This document shows, one piece after another, positions 1-15,200 of a stretch of DNA of 64,000 nucleotides; within the stretch, counting starts at the first letter, position 1; each line of letters starts with the position of its first letter. The DNA is from Nautilus pompilius (taxonomy: Eukaryota; Mollusca; Cephalopoda; Nautilida; Nautilidae): positions 1,722,501 to 1,786,500 of the forward strand of contig JACATO010000310.1 of assembly GCA_018389105.1 (NCBI GenBank). Reading direction: 5' to 3'. Both the position numbers and the translations under genes were made by a program. The notes under the pieces were generated by a model. That model was not told the DNA's origin, did not search any database, and was given only the letters and a program-made list of their open reading frames with translations.

Positions 1-46
1 AGTAACCAAAAAAGGTGTTAATAAATAAATACCATAAACTAAAAAC

Positions 47-97
<51 letters not shown>
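47..97. repeat. (AAT)n microsatellite
   Basis: About 17 tandem AAT units. The rest of the first 690 bases is AT-rich and holds nothing I recognise. Confidence 0.95.
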
Positions 98-689
98 TAT
101 AAAAGCTGACTGAATCACAACAAGCACTTTTCTGTAGAAATTAATGATAGAAATGAAAATTTTAAATATATTTGAAAATCCATGTCTCCAATAAAGATGG
201 GGGAATTTCATTTGCTAATAATTATGCTTTAAACACTTAATTTAACATTTCTAATAACAATGTAAAACAATCCTGAAAATTTGGAAAACAAAATTAAAAA
301 GAAAAGGAAAGTATATTTTGAGTTACCAAGATGTACACTACCAACCTAAAGTTTGAAAGAAAATGCAAATATGGGAACAATAATTAAAAGAGAATAGAAT
401 AATCAATTTATTTCTCATCATAACATAAGGAATGCGAGATCTGATACGTGAATTAAAAAAAACACATCTGATAAAGTTTGATTTAAACCTTTGTTTTATC
501 AAAATAACTCATACACTTTGTGCTTTAGAACACTAATATATTAAAAATATCCTAGAAGTTTCCAGAATATACTCCTATCCATGTGACATAATTTCAATGG
601 ATGAAAAATAAGCCAATAATATAACACACATGTCAAGAACATCATCAATTGAACAAGATATTTCTAAACTGTAGAAAAGTCACAAATGT

Positions 690-1800
690 TAAAGGTTATA
701 GTGATTGGAATTTTTGTTGTCAGGTTGGCAAAAGAGAAAGCAAATTGATCTGGAGATGTGATTTGCTATTTGTACTTTGAGAAAGAAAGGCCAGCCTAAC
801 AGAAAGACAGATTGCCAAGAACCTTGGAATTTCCAACAAAGGCATTCACTATATACTGCAAAGACACCAGATGACTGGGAGTAATACAGATAGAAAAAGT
901 ACAAGAACAACTAAAGAAGAGAAAAATATATTACACTGTTGGGCAAACGAAATAGAAGACATACAGCCCCAGAAAATATAGTATAAATAAATAGCACAAA
1001 AACAAATCTGGTGTCCTTAACAATAGTATAAAGGAATCTTAAATTTGTTGGTTTAAATAATCACATGGCTATATTAAAAAAAACACAAAAACACATGCTT
1101 GAACCTTCCAATAGAGCAAAATAGTTGCAATGGGAAAAATTTGCATAAACTTTAGACTATAGAAGACTGGAATAAGGAGTCAAGTCTGAGATGTTTGGGT
1201 TCAAATGTAAAATGCTTATCAGAATGTTGTGTTGTTCCTATAATTAAACATGGAGGTAATAGCATCATGATTTAAGGATGTACAGAAGCTGATGCAGTTG
1301 GTGAACTTCATACAATTAATGTAGCATTGCCAAAGAGCGATACCAGTATTCTGTAAAGATATGCAATTCCTTCTGGCAGTTGACCAATAAGTGCAAGGTT
1401 CATTTTGCAACAAGATAATGACCCTAAATGACTTCAAAATTATGCAGACAGTAGTGGAGAGAAGTCCTTTAGAACATGGTTTGGTCACCAGTCACCTGAC
1501 TTATCATCCACTGAGCTCTTATGAAACAAACTCAACAGAAACAGCAAGAAAATGATGCCAGATAAGACAAAACAGTTATGGGAATACTTTCAGATAGCAT
1601 AGAACTCAACAACCAGAATTTACAATACTCTTATCAGAGCAAAGGGATGTGGGGGTATTTTGATAAAGCAAAGGTTTTAAATCCAAATTTATGATATATA
1701 TTTCTTTGCATCCATGTATTAAATCTTACATTCCCTATGTCATGATGAAAAATAAATGGATTATACTATATTTTAAAAATAATTGTCCCAATACTTGTGT
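690..1800 (+). mobile_element. Degenerate Tc1-like DNA transposon
   Basis: Conceptual translation in shifting plus-strand frames follows a Tc1-family transposase in the right order. Near 795-900 there is a helix-turn-helix-like stretch (LTERQIAKNLGIS...). Near 1240-1400 comes the block around the second catalytic region (KHGGNSIMI, then AIPSGS, then LQQDNDPK). Near 1480-1520 is QSPDLSSTELL, the counterpart of the usual SPDLNPIELLW. Near 1630-1680 is a tail of the AKGGYFDEAKV type. Several stops and frameshifts break it, so it is not functional. I could not find convincing matching inverted ends. It lies downstream of the last visible exon of the minus-strand gene, probably in its intron. Confidence 0.75.
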
Positions 1801-2508
1801 TTGCTAGAAAATGTTTTCATGCTTTTATTCCCAAGTCTTGAAAATGTTAGATTGCTTTGTTTCATCACCACAAACAATCACAATGCACCAGCCTCCCATG
1901 CACAACACCAACAGAAGCAGCACTTCCAGAAACAGGTAATGGACATGCACTATGCACAGAACAGCAACACATCACAAACAATGTTGCACATACCAAAACT
2001 AATAAAAGCACTGAGAAACCAACCAAAGGATGAATTTCTAACATTGGCTGGCATTTTAATATTATACCTCCCTAACTAACATTAATCTTGGATATTTTTA
2101 AATTAGTATTGATGGCCACCAAAGTAACACAGATACACAGCACTGGCCTGGGGTGCCCCCTAGCAGTGGACCTGCTGTTAAATGAGGAACAAGAGAGCTT
2201 GAAGATGCACACCCTGTTCCATGACCAGTGATTATTAGCCCCATCTATTTGTGTATGTAGTGTTTACTATCCACCGCTGGACATTGAGAATACATGGCAA
2301 AAAAAGAGAGGGGTTCAGTGACCCTTAAAGAAGCAAGTCTTTTGACAAGCCACACTTAAAGCAACGATGATAAAATATTGGGTGCTTATAGCTGGCATTT
2401 GTTTGTCAACCATTGAAGATCAGGGGGTTAAAGCATCTAGAGAAAAATTACCTGCCACAGAAACAAAATTTCTTTTAAATTCCTCATAAACCCTGCTTTA
2501 CTGTCTGT
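1801..2508. other. Non-coding stretch, nothing recognised
   Basis: AT-rich DNA. A 98-codon open frame at 1783-2079 overlaps the end of the Tc1 fossil and shows no domain or splice context, so I do not call it a gene. Confidence 0.5.
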
Positions 2509-2780
2509 GGGCAGCCATTATTCTAGTGGTAGATTACTGGACTGAAAGTTGAGACCTGAGTTTGATTCTCAATCATGGACAGCTTTATTCAGAATACCTT
2601 TCCGATATGGTTCATTCTCTCTCTTCACCAGCTAGTCATATGGACCTCCTTCCACATCTAAAATGAAGAGTTCTAGTAGGGATTTCCCTGCCAACCTATA
2701 AGAGGCAGGTCCCTTATGGTACAGGATAGGCAACACTCTCTAGTGGATAACCAAAGCACTATGCTACCATGTCGGGATTG
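2509..2780 (+). repeat. tRNA-derived SINE, copy A
   Basis: The head has an A-box-like GTGGTAGATTACTGG at about 2527-2541 and a B-box-like GAGTTTGATTC at 2558-2568. The downstream body contains CCTTCCACATCTAAAA, GGGATTTC and GGATAGGCAAC. The same blocks recur in reverse in copy B (about 44.15-44.39 kb), and a shorter match occurs in copy D. This establishes a dispersed family of RNA polymerase III-type SINEs. The A/B-box layout is the known signature of tRNA-derived SINEs; cephalopod tRNA SINEs are the closest class I know. Confidence 0.7.
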
Positions 2781-3214
2781 TCTCTGTTGTAGAGACTAAG
2801 CATACAACATGACAACTGTCTGACCATAGTGGAAAATGTGATACCATGAAAATGCAATACAGAATTCTAAACAATGCTTCAACAAACATTTTTTTTTTTA
2901 ACTAACTTAAATTTGTTTATCTAGTATATAATTACTTTTGAAACAGCTTGAATCCATTGGAATTGAAAAACTGAAATCCAGAAATATCCCTTCAAAAAAA
3001 CAAAACAAACAAGTTTAGTTATGCAGAACCACTCTCACAGGTAATAAAAACAAATGCTATGCAGAATGTGTTTAACCATAACTTTTCTACAAGGCCGTGT
3101 TTGCTCCAAACAAATGCCAAATTGTAAGCTTACTGTAAACCAAAGCCATACAATGCCCAACACATCCATATGAAACATCAGTAAGACAAAGTTAAAACAC
3201 AGCAAGTCTCTTAC
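2781..3214. other. Intron or downstream flank, nothing recognised
   Basis: AT-rich DNA with short A/T runs, immediately downstream of the leftmost exon found on the minus strand. A weak possible 18-nt exon near 3040-3060 was not accepted. Confidence 0.4.
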
Positions 3215-3274
3215 TTGTCTGCTTGAAATTGGGGTTCCTGATCCACATCTGTCATACTTCATTGGTGTTATTTT
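3215..3274 (-). CDS. Unidentified gene, exon 12 (leftmost seen)
   Basis: 60 nt, phase 0 at both ends, the only stop-free frame. It encodes KITPMKYDRCGSGTPISSRQ. The acceptor follows a pyrimidine-rich stretch ending GCAGCAG; the donor is CAA|GTAAGA. Only a 119-bp intron separates it from exon 11. Confidence 0.65.
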
Positions 3275-6200
3275 CTGCTGCTGCAACAAGTGCAAAAAGG
3301 TAGAATACTTGCAAAAACTTGCAAAAAAACAAACATCAAGCATACTTGATCTGCTCTTCTTTTTGAACATTTTTTTCCTAAAATTCCACTCACTATCTTC
3401 TTTCCACCTGATATGCCAACCACCTGGAAGGCTACATCAGAAACACCTGGCTATCTACCAAAACAAACTTATTAAATATACTAAGTAAACCATATGTTAT
3501 TTTCTATTAAATATTCACCTGGCTTATAATTTTCTTACAATGAACAGTATGAGCAATTAAAGTCTCAAAGAAAAGCCTTAGCATTAATGAATGTATACAG
3601 TACAGGCTTCCATTTAGGCAAAACATGGTAAAACGTTTTATATTAGAAGTGGAGAACTATGATATGCTTTCGTACTACATAATTTTTTTTTTTTTTTAAT
3701 TCACAACAAAAAAGTTACAGATTAAATACAATAAAACATAACAGCAAAGTTAGGAACTTGGGCGGTTAATTCAAAACTAATGCTAAGATATTCAATAAAA
3801 TCAAATCAAATTGAGAGATTATAGAATGTAGAATTTTCACTCATCAATAAGAATGTTTTACTCTGTTCAGTTTACCATTGTATGAACAAGCATAAATGAA
3901 ACAACAATAAATGTACTATTAATTCTTGCCAGAGATATTAGAGTAAACCATCAAACCATGTATTTATAAATATAGAAGATGTAAAATATATGAATTGTAT
4001 GTACACAACTAAGTATATTAATCAAATTAATCAATATAAAGCATTTAGAAAATAAAACTGATTCTTTAACTGTCTCCTTACTATTAGGGCTGGGCTGATG
4101 TCAAGTCAGCTACAGAGGTGAGCATAGTTATTTTTCTCATTTAGCTGTGGTTAATGTCTAATAGGTTGTTTTATCTCGTACCACCCTGTTCCATGTGGGC
4201 TTCTACCAGACACTCCACTGTCCATCCTCTGCTAACCAGAATTATAGTAATTTTTTTTTTCTATCTGCTGACATCAGTAGCATTCAGCCAATGTGGATAG
4301 CGAAAACTCTCAACTGACATACCACCCACATCTTGCTCTCTTATAAAAGGTGACTGCTATCACTAATTTTTTACATCTATACCTTGCAAACTTTTTTCTG
4401 GCATTGTCATCATGGTAGGATTCAGTATATGCAAGTACTTGTATAGTACACATAGCTGCTAACCTCTTGTTCTTCAGTGGCACAAGTTGGTTTGGCTGCC
4501 AGAGTTTTGTTGATAAGAATAATTGAATCTCTCAAAAGTAAATTATTTCTAGTTGGATATTTATCTGCTAGAGCCAATTAGAAACCAACAGGTTTAAGAC
4601 CACTCTTGTATAATCCATAAATACAAATGCCTACTCAAACCATTATCATTGCTCTCCTAAAGAGTCATCAACACTGGTGACAGGAAAAAGGTTACCGAAA
4701 AATACATTCATTAATTAGTACTTATACGATGGGAAATGCCCAAAATAATCTACTGTTTAGTGTATGTAATTGATATTCTAATAATTAAAATTCCTACCAA
4801 AAACAAAATCCTTTCCTTTCCAGAGTTGTATGTACTACAATCATCAGGCCAGTCCCAAACATGTGACTCTACTTATTAAAAAAGATAATTTCTTTGCAAC
4901 TTATCTCAAACTCTGAATAAGCCAATGAACAGAAGTACTGTTACTTCATTTCTTCTTTTTTTTTTATTTTTAAAATTCACATTAGATAGAAATTAGTGAA
5001 CTTTCCTAATGAAGCTATGTTTGTTAATATTTTTTTTTAAAAAAAAAAAGTTCTCATACCAAAGCAACAGTGAATTTTGTTTGGAGCACAGATGATAAAC
5101 TTTTTTTTATCACAACCAAAGTTACCATGGTAATGAGACTAAAGTTTTTGGGATTAACTTATACAGCTCGTTAGGAGATCTGAACTGCAGATAATGGTGA
5201 TTTACAAAGTCTCCAGGGTTGCCATAATGACACTAATGCTGCCTTCAACATTGAAAGGAAGGGGGGGGGTTAAAAATTTAAATTCACACACAAGAGTAAT
5301 CATGTGAACCTGAATATCTGGCAGGTGCTAGAAATGGTTAAGTACTATTTCATCTCTCACTTCTTAATTCTTTAACAGGTAGCAAAAAAATTAATGATTA
5401 TGAAGTGCTTATATAATTTTACATTTCTGAAAAGTAATTATAATTAACATAGAACTGTATTACAAGCTTGGTGTGCACCAACATATTTTAATTCAAGAAT
5501 AACTATGGCAACAAAGAAAAGAAACAAAAGTGTCCTAAACTCAAAGGGACATTAATTACGATCACTAATGTACCACCTAGATACGGTAGATAATGGGGAT
5601 TACTGTTAACACGTCAGTTTTATTTTACTAACGCAAATACTATTTTTTGCTATAATATGGCAGTCTGCCAATGACCACGTCTCAGATTTAGTAACTGTTC
5701 ATAAACAAGAAATTGTTGAAGAGTTATCCCTACTTTTTTTTAAAAAAAAATCACCAGTCTTTTGCAGGGTTAGGGTTCTTAATGGTAATACTTGGATTTA
5801 CTGTTTGGTTGAGACGTCTCATGATGGTTAAAAGTAACATGATATACCAAAGTGTTTCCTACACAATTCCCTTCAGATGTGGTTTATGGAATGAGTGACT
5901 TGAATTCCATTCCTGACAGTGACTTAAATAAGCAGCATCCAGAAACTAAGGTAGAGGGTATCTACCCAGAACAGCACTGCTAGGTCTAAACTCTGGATAT
6001 CACCCACAATGTGATCTCCTGAAATAATCACTCCCAGGTCAGAACTACTTTTACTGTTAAAACAACAGGCAGCCACTGGACCTGGAACTATGCTGAAATC
6101 ATTTAATACTTTAAAGAGAGGAGGCACAAGTATTGTATTTTTTCAGATTATAAGCCTGTGTGTGTGTGTGGTATAAGTCAAACTGACTAATTTTCCTATT

Positions 6201-9200
6201 TTTCTTTCTTTTACTCCTAGATATGTCAAATTGGAGTATACAGACAAGGTTAGACCAACTACAGTAATTAGTCAAACTTTTCAACCAGTCAGAACAGTAT
6301 GTCATGTCCTTCATAACACTATCACATCGCCTGGCTGTCTGCAGTGTTTCCGGGCTCATGAATATGAATGAGCTGTTTATGCATATCATTGAACTACCAT
6401 GTAAGACAATCTTCCTGATAAATAGGAGTGCTGAAAGAGTTTTTTTTAAAATATGTTTTTAATCATGGAGAGAGATTTGGAACAAATTGCAAATTTTATT
6501 ATTCTGGTTTTAAAAGCCTGGTGTCTATTTTTAGTCACTGCCTGACATCAGGGACCATCAGGTGACCTCATATCATTTGCACTGTGTTGAATCACCAACT
6601 TTAAAAAATTCAAATGCGTCAGTTTAATCTGTCTTCAATACTTTTATTTGATTTTAAGATATTACAGCAAATACAAATTCAGAAATTCAACCCACGATTT
6701 CATTTTTGATAGTATGTATCAATATTTAGCTCGGTTTCAAATTATCCAACAATTTTTGGGGGTTCAAAACTATGTTAACATGGAGGTCAACATGCACAGC
6801 TGTTCTATGATTGGATAATATGGTTCACACCTCTGAGAAACCATCAAGGTGAATACCGCACACCAGTAAAAGATAGAAAGAAATGCAAAGACTCAATCAA
6901 CAGTTATGATTTGTTTGGCCTTTGGTCTCAGTTGTACAGTACTAAGTCCACAACACAATACATTAGGTTAGCATATATTCCTCCAACTCATCTTCAATGT
7001 CAGTACACTTAGCTTTGCAGCCACAACTTGCTTTCTTGGTTTTCTTCATAGTCCATAACATATTCATCACTATATTTCCTGTGCATTGCCATATTACCAC
7101 AGCAAATTCACCAACTTCCAGCTTAAAAAAGCTGCCATGTATGATTTGCTTGACTTTACGGGAGGAATTTTGAGATGAGGTAGAGAATTTGTTTGGGGTA
7201 TTTATACATAATTAAAAATAAAAAAAGATATATCATAATTGGTGAATGTGCACTTGTTTCTGGATAATTTTAAATGCTTCGGTAAACACATGGTAAATTT
7301 CTCAACCAAACAAAAAATGTTCAAGACAGTAATTTCTGTAGTGAGTTTCAAACAAATGATGTTACAATTTATTTCAGAAAATAACAACCTTTGTCATTTC
7401 TACTTTTTTCATTAAAGCAATTTCAATGGAATATCCATAGACCAGTCAATCAAGAGCATAAGTCAAAGTATGGGGAGAAAGACATTAAGCTAGAGCTAAA
7501 AAAAACATAGCATTAAGCTCCTCTAATATAAATAGAATCTGTCATTAAAAAAGAGTTAGCTGAATTAAATAGCTCTAAAGCAAAAGGTAGCAAAATAAGG
7601 AACAGAACATAAAGCAATTAGTAAGGAAGAATGTAGCAAGGTCTCCTGTGGATTACAAAAGACTAGGGTGATAGGTAAACTAATGACTAGTCTAAATAGT
7701 AAAAATGGCCACATCATAACTGATATAGGCGATATCATTAGGGAAGATGTATTATAAACAGGACTATATACTAAAGAGAGCGCTTGATTTTAAGCTTGGG
7801 ACATTCTTTTGAAAACCTCAGAGTAAACTAGATCCCATAGAAACCAAGCTTTCAAAAATGAAATAAAAGGTTTCATTTAGACATTAAATAATGATAATTC
7901 TCCAGGGAACAATGACCTTATGCCAGAGTTCTACAAAAGGTTTGGATACCTACTAGTTAGCAACCTGACAGTCATAGCTAATAGTCCGCTTGGTCAGAAA
8001 GCTCTCTCTTAGCCAGTACAGTGATACTGTCACTGTACTTTTTAAGAGAAATGTCAGAATGGGTACATACTGACATTGAAGATACACTAGTTGCATTTTT
8101 ATGGCAAGAGCATAACACCTAGTGAATAAACAGATGATTCACGTTCCCCAGGATTCTAGGTGATTTAAATATCATAAAGATAGCAAGCAAAATCAGTGCT
8201 CAGCATATTAAAAATGTACCGGATATCATAGGTACTAGTGATACCATTAAAAATGGCAAATACTTATTTCCCAGCAGGTAGCTAAAGCCTTTAATGGAAA
8301 AGTCACTGTATATAGCAAATGTAAAATCCACCAACAAACACAGTTAAATAGATGATATAAACAAACCTATACATTCAGTGTTACACTGTGTCTTATACCT
8401 TCACTTAGCAATGGTCTTAGATTCTAAGTCCTGCTATCAGTAAGTATGGGAAGGTATTTTCAACACAAGGCCTCTACCATGGCAGTATCTATGAAGAAAT
8501 TCCAAAAACAGTTGTTCAGACATCTATTCATCTGACATACACCAGAATATCCTTCACTTGGTAACTACAGGGAAAATAAACACAAATGCAAAATGATATC
8601 TTCTGCCAGATGCCTTGTATGAGAGAAACTGGATGATACTGGTCATCCATGGTGTCTTTGCCTGTCTGCAGTATAAAGACCTGTGATACCTACTCCAAGT
8701 TCTAATTCAAGGAACTAAACGTCCTCAGCATAGACCCACACTGTAGTGACACCTCTAGGTTTACCCCTCTCATAATAAAAAGTAGTCTTTCAAACTTTCT
8801 CACCTTCTCTGCTCAACAGATTGCTTGGATTAGTCTCATGACTTTAGAAGAAAGCAAATACACTCCAACCAAATTAACATTTAGATCCATAAGACTTCAC
8901 TTACAGAAGAAATTTGCAATCATTAACTCCAGATCGACTGACAGTAAACAATTTCCAGACACATGGTTAATTAACCAGACTTTAGCAACAAAAAAAAAAA
9001 AAAAAAACTAATTTTGCAGGTACAAATGTGCTTAAAATAGACACCAAACTTAGGACAAGCTCCTCAGTCAAAAAAGTTGTATTTTAGGCAGCAAAATCAC
9101 AGAATGTCCAACCTCAGCAACAAATCAATTTGTACCAAATAGTAGCCGGGTTTCAAATGTAATCATTACTCCAGGAGATCACAGAGGTTAACCAACATAT

Positions 9201-12200
9201 TGTCAACTAAAAATGATTCTTTCTTATAGGTCATAGGGACCCTTCCTGGCTTTGGGAAGGAGTTGGGTGACCAGCTGCTCTTTAATCCCATACCAAATTT
9301 TCCACAGGTGTAGGATAAGCCTCAGTGGTAAACAGCTGCAACAATGAAATATGGAACCAATCTAGCTACATCACACACCCTTACAACTTCACACCAGAGT
9401 CAGAAACGTTCTGGCTTGAATAAAACTTAGGTTTGTGCCAAAAAAAAGAAAGTTGCCCAACCAAACCCGACAGCTCAACACCTATAGAGCAAGTCTAGAA
9501 AAAGCTCATAAGAATAGCATTCTTAATCAGAAAATATTAGAAATATGCGTGGGGCAATAAAAGCTAGTAATGACAGTGCTATCAAAGTCCAAAGGTTAAA
9601 TGGCACTGAAAAATTTGCCTGAACTTTGCATTACCTACTGTTCCTGTCTTAAAATGACAATACGTACAAGTCTACTTGGGAGATGCTATACAACTGCCCT
9701 TGTCTGAATATAGTAAAAAGTTTATGGATTAGCAAAGTACAAAGTGAGAAAGAGCCAATAAAGTAAACAAAAGGTTAAAAAATAAGAGACAAAACTGACG
9801 TAAAAAGATTCTTTTTTTCTTGATGGAAAGCCAAGTCAGATTTTATTATTGCAAGCTGTTCTATGGTGTTGTACAGAGAAACAGTATGTAGCAAAAGCTG
9901 CCCTGTTACCCTAAGGCAAAATTCTAGACAACCCAGGAGATAAACATTATCAGAAGAGTGGAAGAAGGAAACAGTTATGGTTCATGTGGAAACCAATGGG
10001 GTGGAGAGAAGCCAGATGTAAAATTCTAATATCTGCTATCCTTCCTGGATTTGACACACCCTTCCTCAACCCTAGAATTCACTCTAAAGAGAAACAGGCG
10101 CAGATCTTGTGTGAAAGAAAAGAATATTTATTTGGATACAGAAACAAATTTGTTGGATGTAGGAATCTGTTTAGCAGAGATGGACCTTTTAAGATGAGCA
10201 GGAGTTAGGGCATTTTTCAAGCATATAAGGGATGTGAGCATGATCAATTTTTCTGGATTTTTAGCACATTTTCAAAATGATGTAACTTCCCGTTTTTAAA
10301 AAAAGCTGAAAATGCTGGCAAAATTGTTATAGACTATGCAGAGTTGTTAGATGAAACTCATGGTGCTGACAAAAAAAACTCTCAAAAGATGCTGACCAGC
10401 GTTGGGGATTGTGCTTTGAACAGTATTTGAAATATTGCATTGTTTGAACATCTACTGCACTCCTTTAGAGCTTGGATGGATTGTGTGATTGAAGCTACAG
10501 GGTGCTCTATTAAAAGTACTAAAAATTGGTCAGTTCTCGTTGTTTTCCGCAATCATGAGAAATATACCAGAAGTATGGTTGACACACTTGGTATTTAGTT
10601 ACAGGTTTTTCCAACACCCACAGCGCCAGGTTAAGGCCAAAATTTGGACGGGTTTTGGTGAGAGAATTTCATAAATAACACATTTCAGTTCTTTTATATA
10701 GAAAATTATACCAATTTTAAAATGTGTTTAAAAAAATTAATTAATCACAAGTATTGCAACACTCCTTATGTATGTATGTATGTATATATATATTACATCA
10801 AATGTGAACTTGCTACCTGTATGAATTTAACCCTATATTTATTTATTTCTGACCCAAGAAAGCAAGCACTCAAATTCAAGACTGACTGCTTACATGGCCA
10901 TGGCAACATGTGTATTTATAGATAGCATTTATCTGTTTACAAGTCTGTAACAGAAAAACAATTTAAAATCTGCTTTTATTTGAAGATGTGAGCTTCACAT
11001 TTACTTTTCTTTGGAAAGAAAACTAGAGATGACATTTTAACAGTGATGGATATCAACAAACAAGGTGTGCTAACTCATGCTGTCTACTGTGGATTACAGT
11101 TAGACATTGTGCAGTTGCAGGATGCTTGAAAAATAGCCGCCATCTTTTCATATGATTTATCAAAATTAAGATACGCTGTTTTCCACAGCAGTTGATGCTA
11201 TTCGTAATTATCTTTTTTTTAAACTCTCTATATAAATAGAAGTAAACAACTATACACATTTCAGCAATACAAGGGCACTATGGCATAAATTATACAAATG
11301 AGTCCTAGCCCACTGCAAACATGCAGGTTTAGGTGTTGGGGGTGTATGAAATACAAGACTCTAGCTGATCTTGCATAGTCTGGTTGGAGATGTGTGTCCT
11401 ATGGAACTGCTACCATTTTCCACCCGGATGGAATGTGCCCAGATAGCGTTTTTATGTACAACCAGATAAGTAACATGTTGGCTGTACAGCTTTGGTACCC
11501 CACGCTGGCGGGTCTTTTGCAAACTGAACTAATCTCCCTGCATCTCTGCCAAAGTTGGCTGATAGCACTATTACAATGAATTTAGCAGCTACATGTATCT
11601 GCCTACTCTTGGTCCATAATCTAGCTATGGTTAGGTGTCACTGCTCATCAGTAAGCCACTCTCAATGTTCAAAAATCTTTGTGAACATTTGTGACAGGTT
11701 GTGATATGAAATCACTGGTATGACATTTGTAGGTACACCTCACCTAGACAACAAAGAACTACATGTAGCACTTAGAATTGTCATATGATTCAAGCCTTGG
11801 ACTGGCAAAAATGAAGGATCATATGATACCTACAATGGACAAGGCAACTGTAAATAGTCATTCATACAAGATCTCATACAAAAATCCCTATATTGTCTTG
11901 TTCAGTGTATTAAAATTATAAGAAAAAATTCTATTCATTATTAAATTTAAAAAAAAAATTATATAATGATGCTTTTCTGTATGTTACAGATTACATATGA
12001 AGAATTTTCTATAGTATTTGGTGAATGGGTCTCCTGTCATTATTTATCCTTAAAAGTATTTTGTAGTAGGTAGTACAGCTTTAAAATACTTTAGTAGAGA
12101 CCTTTCATCTCCCTACACATTCACACACTTTTCCTTTAAGCTTCTATGAGACTCCATCAAGATCTCTCTTCATTCATGCGCAGAGACTTTTTATAGGTTC

Positions 12201-15200
12201 TATCAAAAAATCTGGTTTAAAAAGTCTCTTCGATGTATCTTTTCCAGTTGCTTCTGTAAAATTTTGTTGTTAGAATGAAAACAACCTAAAAGAAAATAAT
12301 TTATCTTTATGGTTCCTTTAAAAATTATAAGGTTTAAAATTGCAATAAAGTTATTCTGGCATAAATTCTATTTTTCCTTAAGAAAAAAAAAACAAACAAC
12401 CTAACCATGTCCAAAAACAGCACACATACACATTTGTTCAATGCATTTCTGCTGCAAACAAACCAAACAGAATGCTAGGAGTAATCAACTGGAGTATCAA
12501 GCAAAAGTAAAGAATTTTTAGATCTGCTGTATAAATACTTGGTTCAGCCACATCTTGAATATTTTGTGCTGGTATGGAGACCTTATCTGATAAAAAATAT
12601 TCATTTATTAAAGACGTCAGCAGAGATTTACTAGGTTTTCAGGTCTTAAGCATTTGGAATATAGTGAGAGCAATTAGAAATATTAGATCTGAATTTAAAT
12701 ATTAGACATTTAATAAACATTTTCAAAATAGTTTGGAAAGGATACAGTTACTAATAATAGGGATCATAACTACAAATCAGCAAATATTTAAGCCCAACTA
12801 CGCATTGGGAAATATTAAAATTATTTTAATTGAATTTTTAATGAGTGAAACCAATTACCAGCAAGTTATTGTTTATCATATTAATCAAATTAGGAATCAA
12901 AGTGATTAACAACATCTCTCTTCACAAGCAGATGGCTTCTTGCATCCTTGTAATCTATCAAATAAACATTTAATTTTATTCTCTTTATTTTTTCCTGGTC
13001 TTTTGCATCACACACACACACACACACACCCAACCACATCTGGGCCTGCCAAGGTATACCATGTGGCTATAACAGTTTTTCTCTTTCTACCTGGCTATTT
13101 TCAGTTTTTTAAATCTTTGCATAAAGCAGTTATTACCTGAAACCACACATCCACACCCACCCTCAAACTACTCTGGGCTTTTATGTACAGTACATAAATT
13201 ATATCATTGTACAAAAAGTTTAAATAAATAAAAAGAATATTAAATATTTCATAAGATGTGAAATAGTGTCTAGTAACCACCTTGCTTTTACCAAAATAAT
13301 TTCTGAATAAAACCTACAATGAGTTGTTTTTTTTTCTTCTTCCACTGCTGTAGCAGAGAATATTATCTGGTGCAATCATTAAATACCAGAATTTTAAGTC
13401 TGTGAACATTTCCTACCTTCGTCATGCAGGCTGCTGTTACTGGGTGCTAGAATCAGAGATGGCACGACGGCACTGCTCCCGCTCAATCAGCTTTTGCTTG
13501 GTATATTTAAGTTAATCTACAACCTGTGTAAATGGTGATAACAGCAGCATCAACAGACTGCAACAACTCTTGTTTTTAGTACCTTCACATTCACTCCAGA
13601 TCAACTCAGCTGCATCCACAGCAGATGGAGAGAGCTTGGCTGGTCCCGTGAAAACAGATCAATACTGTTACAAAGGACTGATAAATGGTAGATAGCAAAA
13701 TGAAGCCAAAATAGAATCTTTTATCTAATTCTCACTCCAAAACGACAAAGAATAGTGGTTGAGTGGCTAGTTATAGAACCTCAATTTAATAAAATGAATT
13801 TGTTTTTAAAAAATGAAGTTCTATAAATAGCCATTCAACCTTCATTCTTTGTTGTTTTGAATTCTTAAAATTGAAAAGTACACTAAATAAAGTACAATGT
13901 ACAAACTGAATATTGGCAAAAGTAGCTTGTTCAGTGATAACACCTTTAGTAAAACAGATAGATATTTTACTTAAAACTAAAGCACAAAAGTAAATCATCA
14001 CTGTTCCCTCAAGATTACATAATGCAGTGAAATAAACTACTGGGAAAATAAGGTTGCCCATTTCTTTATATATGATTTGTTAGCCTATGGATACTATTTT
14101 TCTTTCATTACACAAATAGTTTCAATAATAATATTACTTATTTAAAGTTAAAGTATGGTATAGTATAATACGTGAACTACAAGCAAATGAATTGTTCAAA
14201 TCAGCATTACGTTCTATGGTAGGGTTTAATATTCCAAAAAAATACTAGCGGCTCCAACTGACAACATTGTGTTATATACATGGTCTACTAAAATGAAAAC
14301 AGAGATGAATGCCGTAATCAGGATTAATTGACCTCACTGACATTCCTAGAATGGCTGCCTCATATTAAATTGAAAGGTAAAGTAACAAAAGAAAGCAATA
14401 TTTTAAAAAGGCATATCCGCCAAGGATACACAATTTTTTTCAAAGCCAAAGTAAAGAAAGTGTCTCAGAATTGTTCTTTGTCCCCCCCCTCTGAAAAACT
14501 TCTAAAAACTGTGCCAACGTTTAGCTGCATTTCCCAAAAATTTATTTGCTTTAGGTGCAAAAAAAATAAAGATAAAATAAATAATAAAAGAGAAGTTTTA
14601 ACTTGTTAAGCGATCTGTTTCTTGCATTCTGAAATCCAATAGATTTATAGTCTTTCTTTTCCTTAAGTGTTTCGGCCCACGATCAGTATTCAAGCAGACT
14701 GTAACTAAACAGTGGAATGAGTCTTTGACACTGTTTCAGAACAATTAAGTGTGAACGTGGTTTAGTTTTTAGTAGAAGTTATACCAATAAAATCTGAGTC
14801 AAACAAAAGCTGCTGTGCTTTCTGAAATATTGGTTAAAAATTTTACGTTAAAAAAAAAAAGACAAAGCACAATTCCCTATTCATAATTCTATGGAAACAC
14901 TATCTACTAGATCATCTACTTTTTTTTGGTCAACAGTCACATCTGATCATTGCCAGTTTGGTCAGCTCCTTTCACAATCTGCACCAAAAACCTGTCGTCT
15001 ACCAAGAGAAGTGTTTTGTAGTTTTCATTGCTTGTACATAGAAGATAATAACTAATTCTCTCAAGGTATTCAGCAGAGAACTTAATCAGTTCAATTGTTC
15101 TGTTTTTGGCTCTGTCCCTACAAGAATGTAATCAAATCATTATTTTTCCTCCCTTCTATCAACTAAGCCAAGCTATGGAAAAACAAACAGTTGTGCTACC

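Noticed and set aside
5197-5233. Possible 37-nt minus-strand exon with a fine pyrimidine tract
   Set aside because: Its exit phase does not fit the exons on either side and its donor (TTT|GTAAAT) is weak.
5924-6389. Two overlapping minus-strand open frames (67 and 92 codons)
   Set aside because: No domain, no consistent splice sites and no similarity that I recognise.
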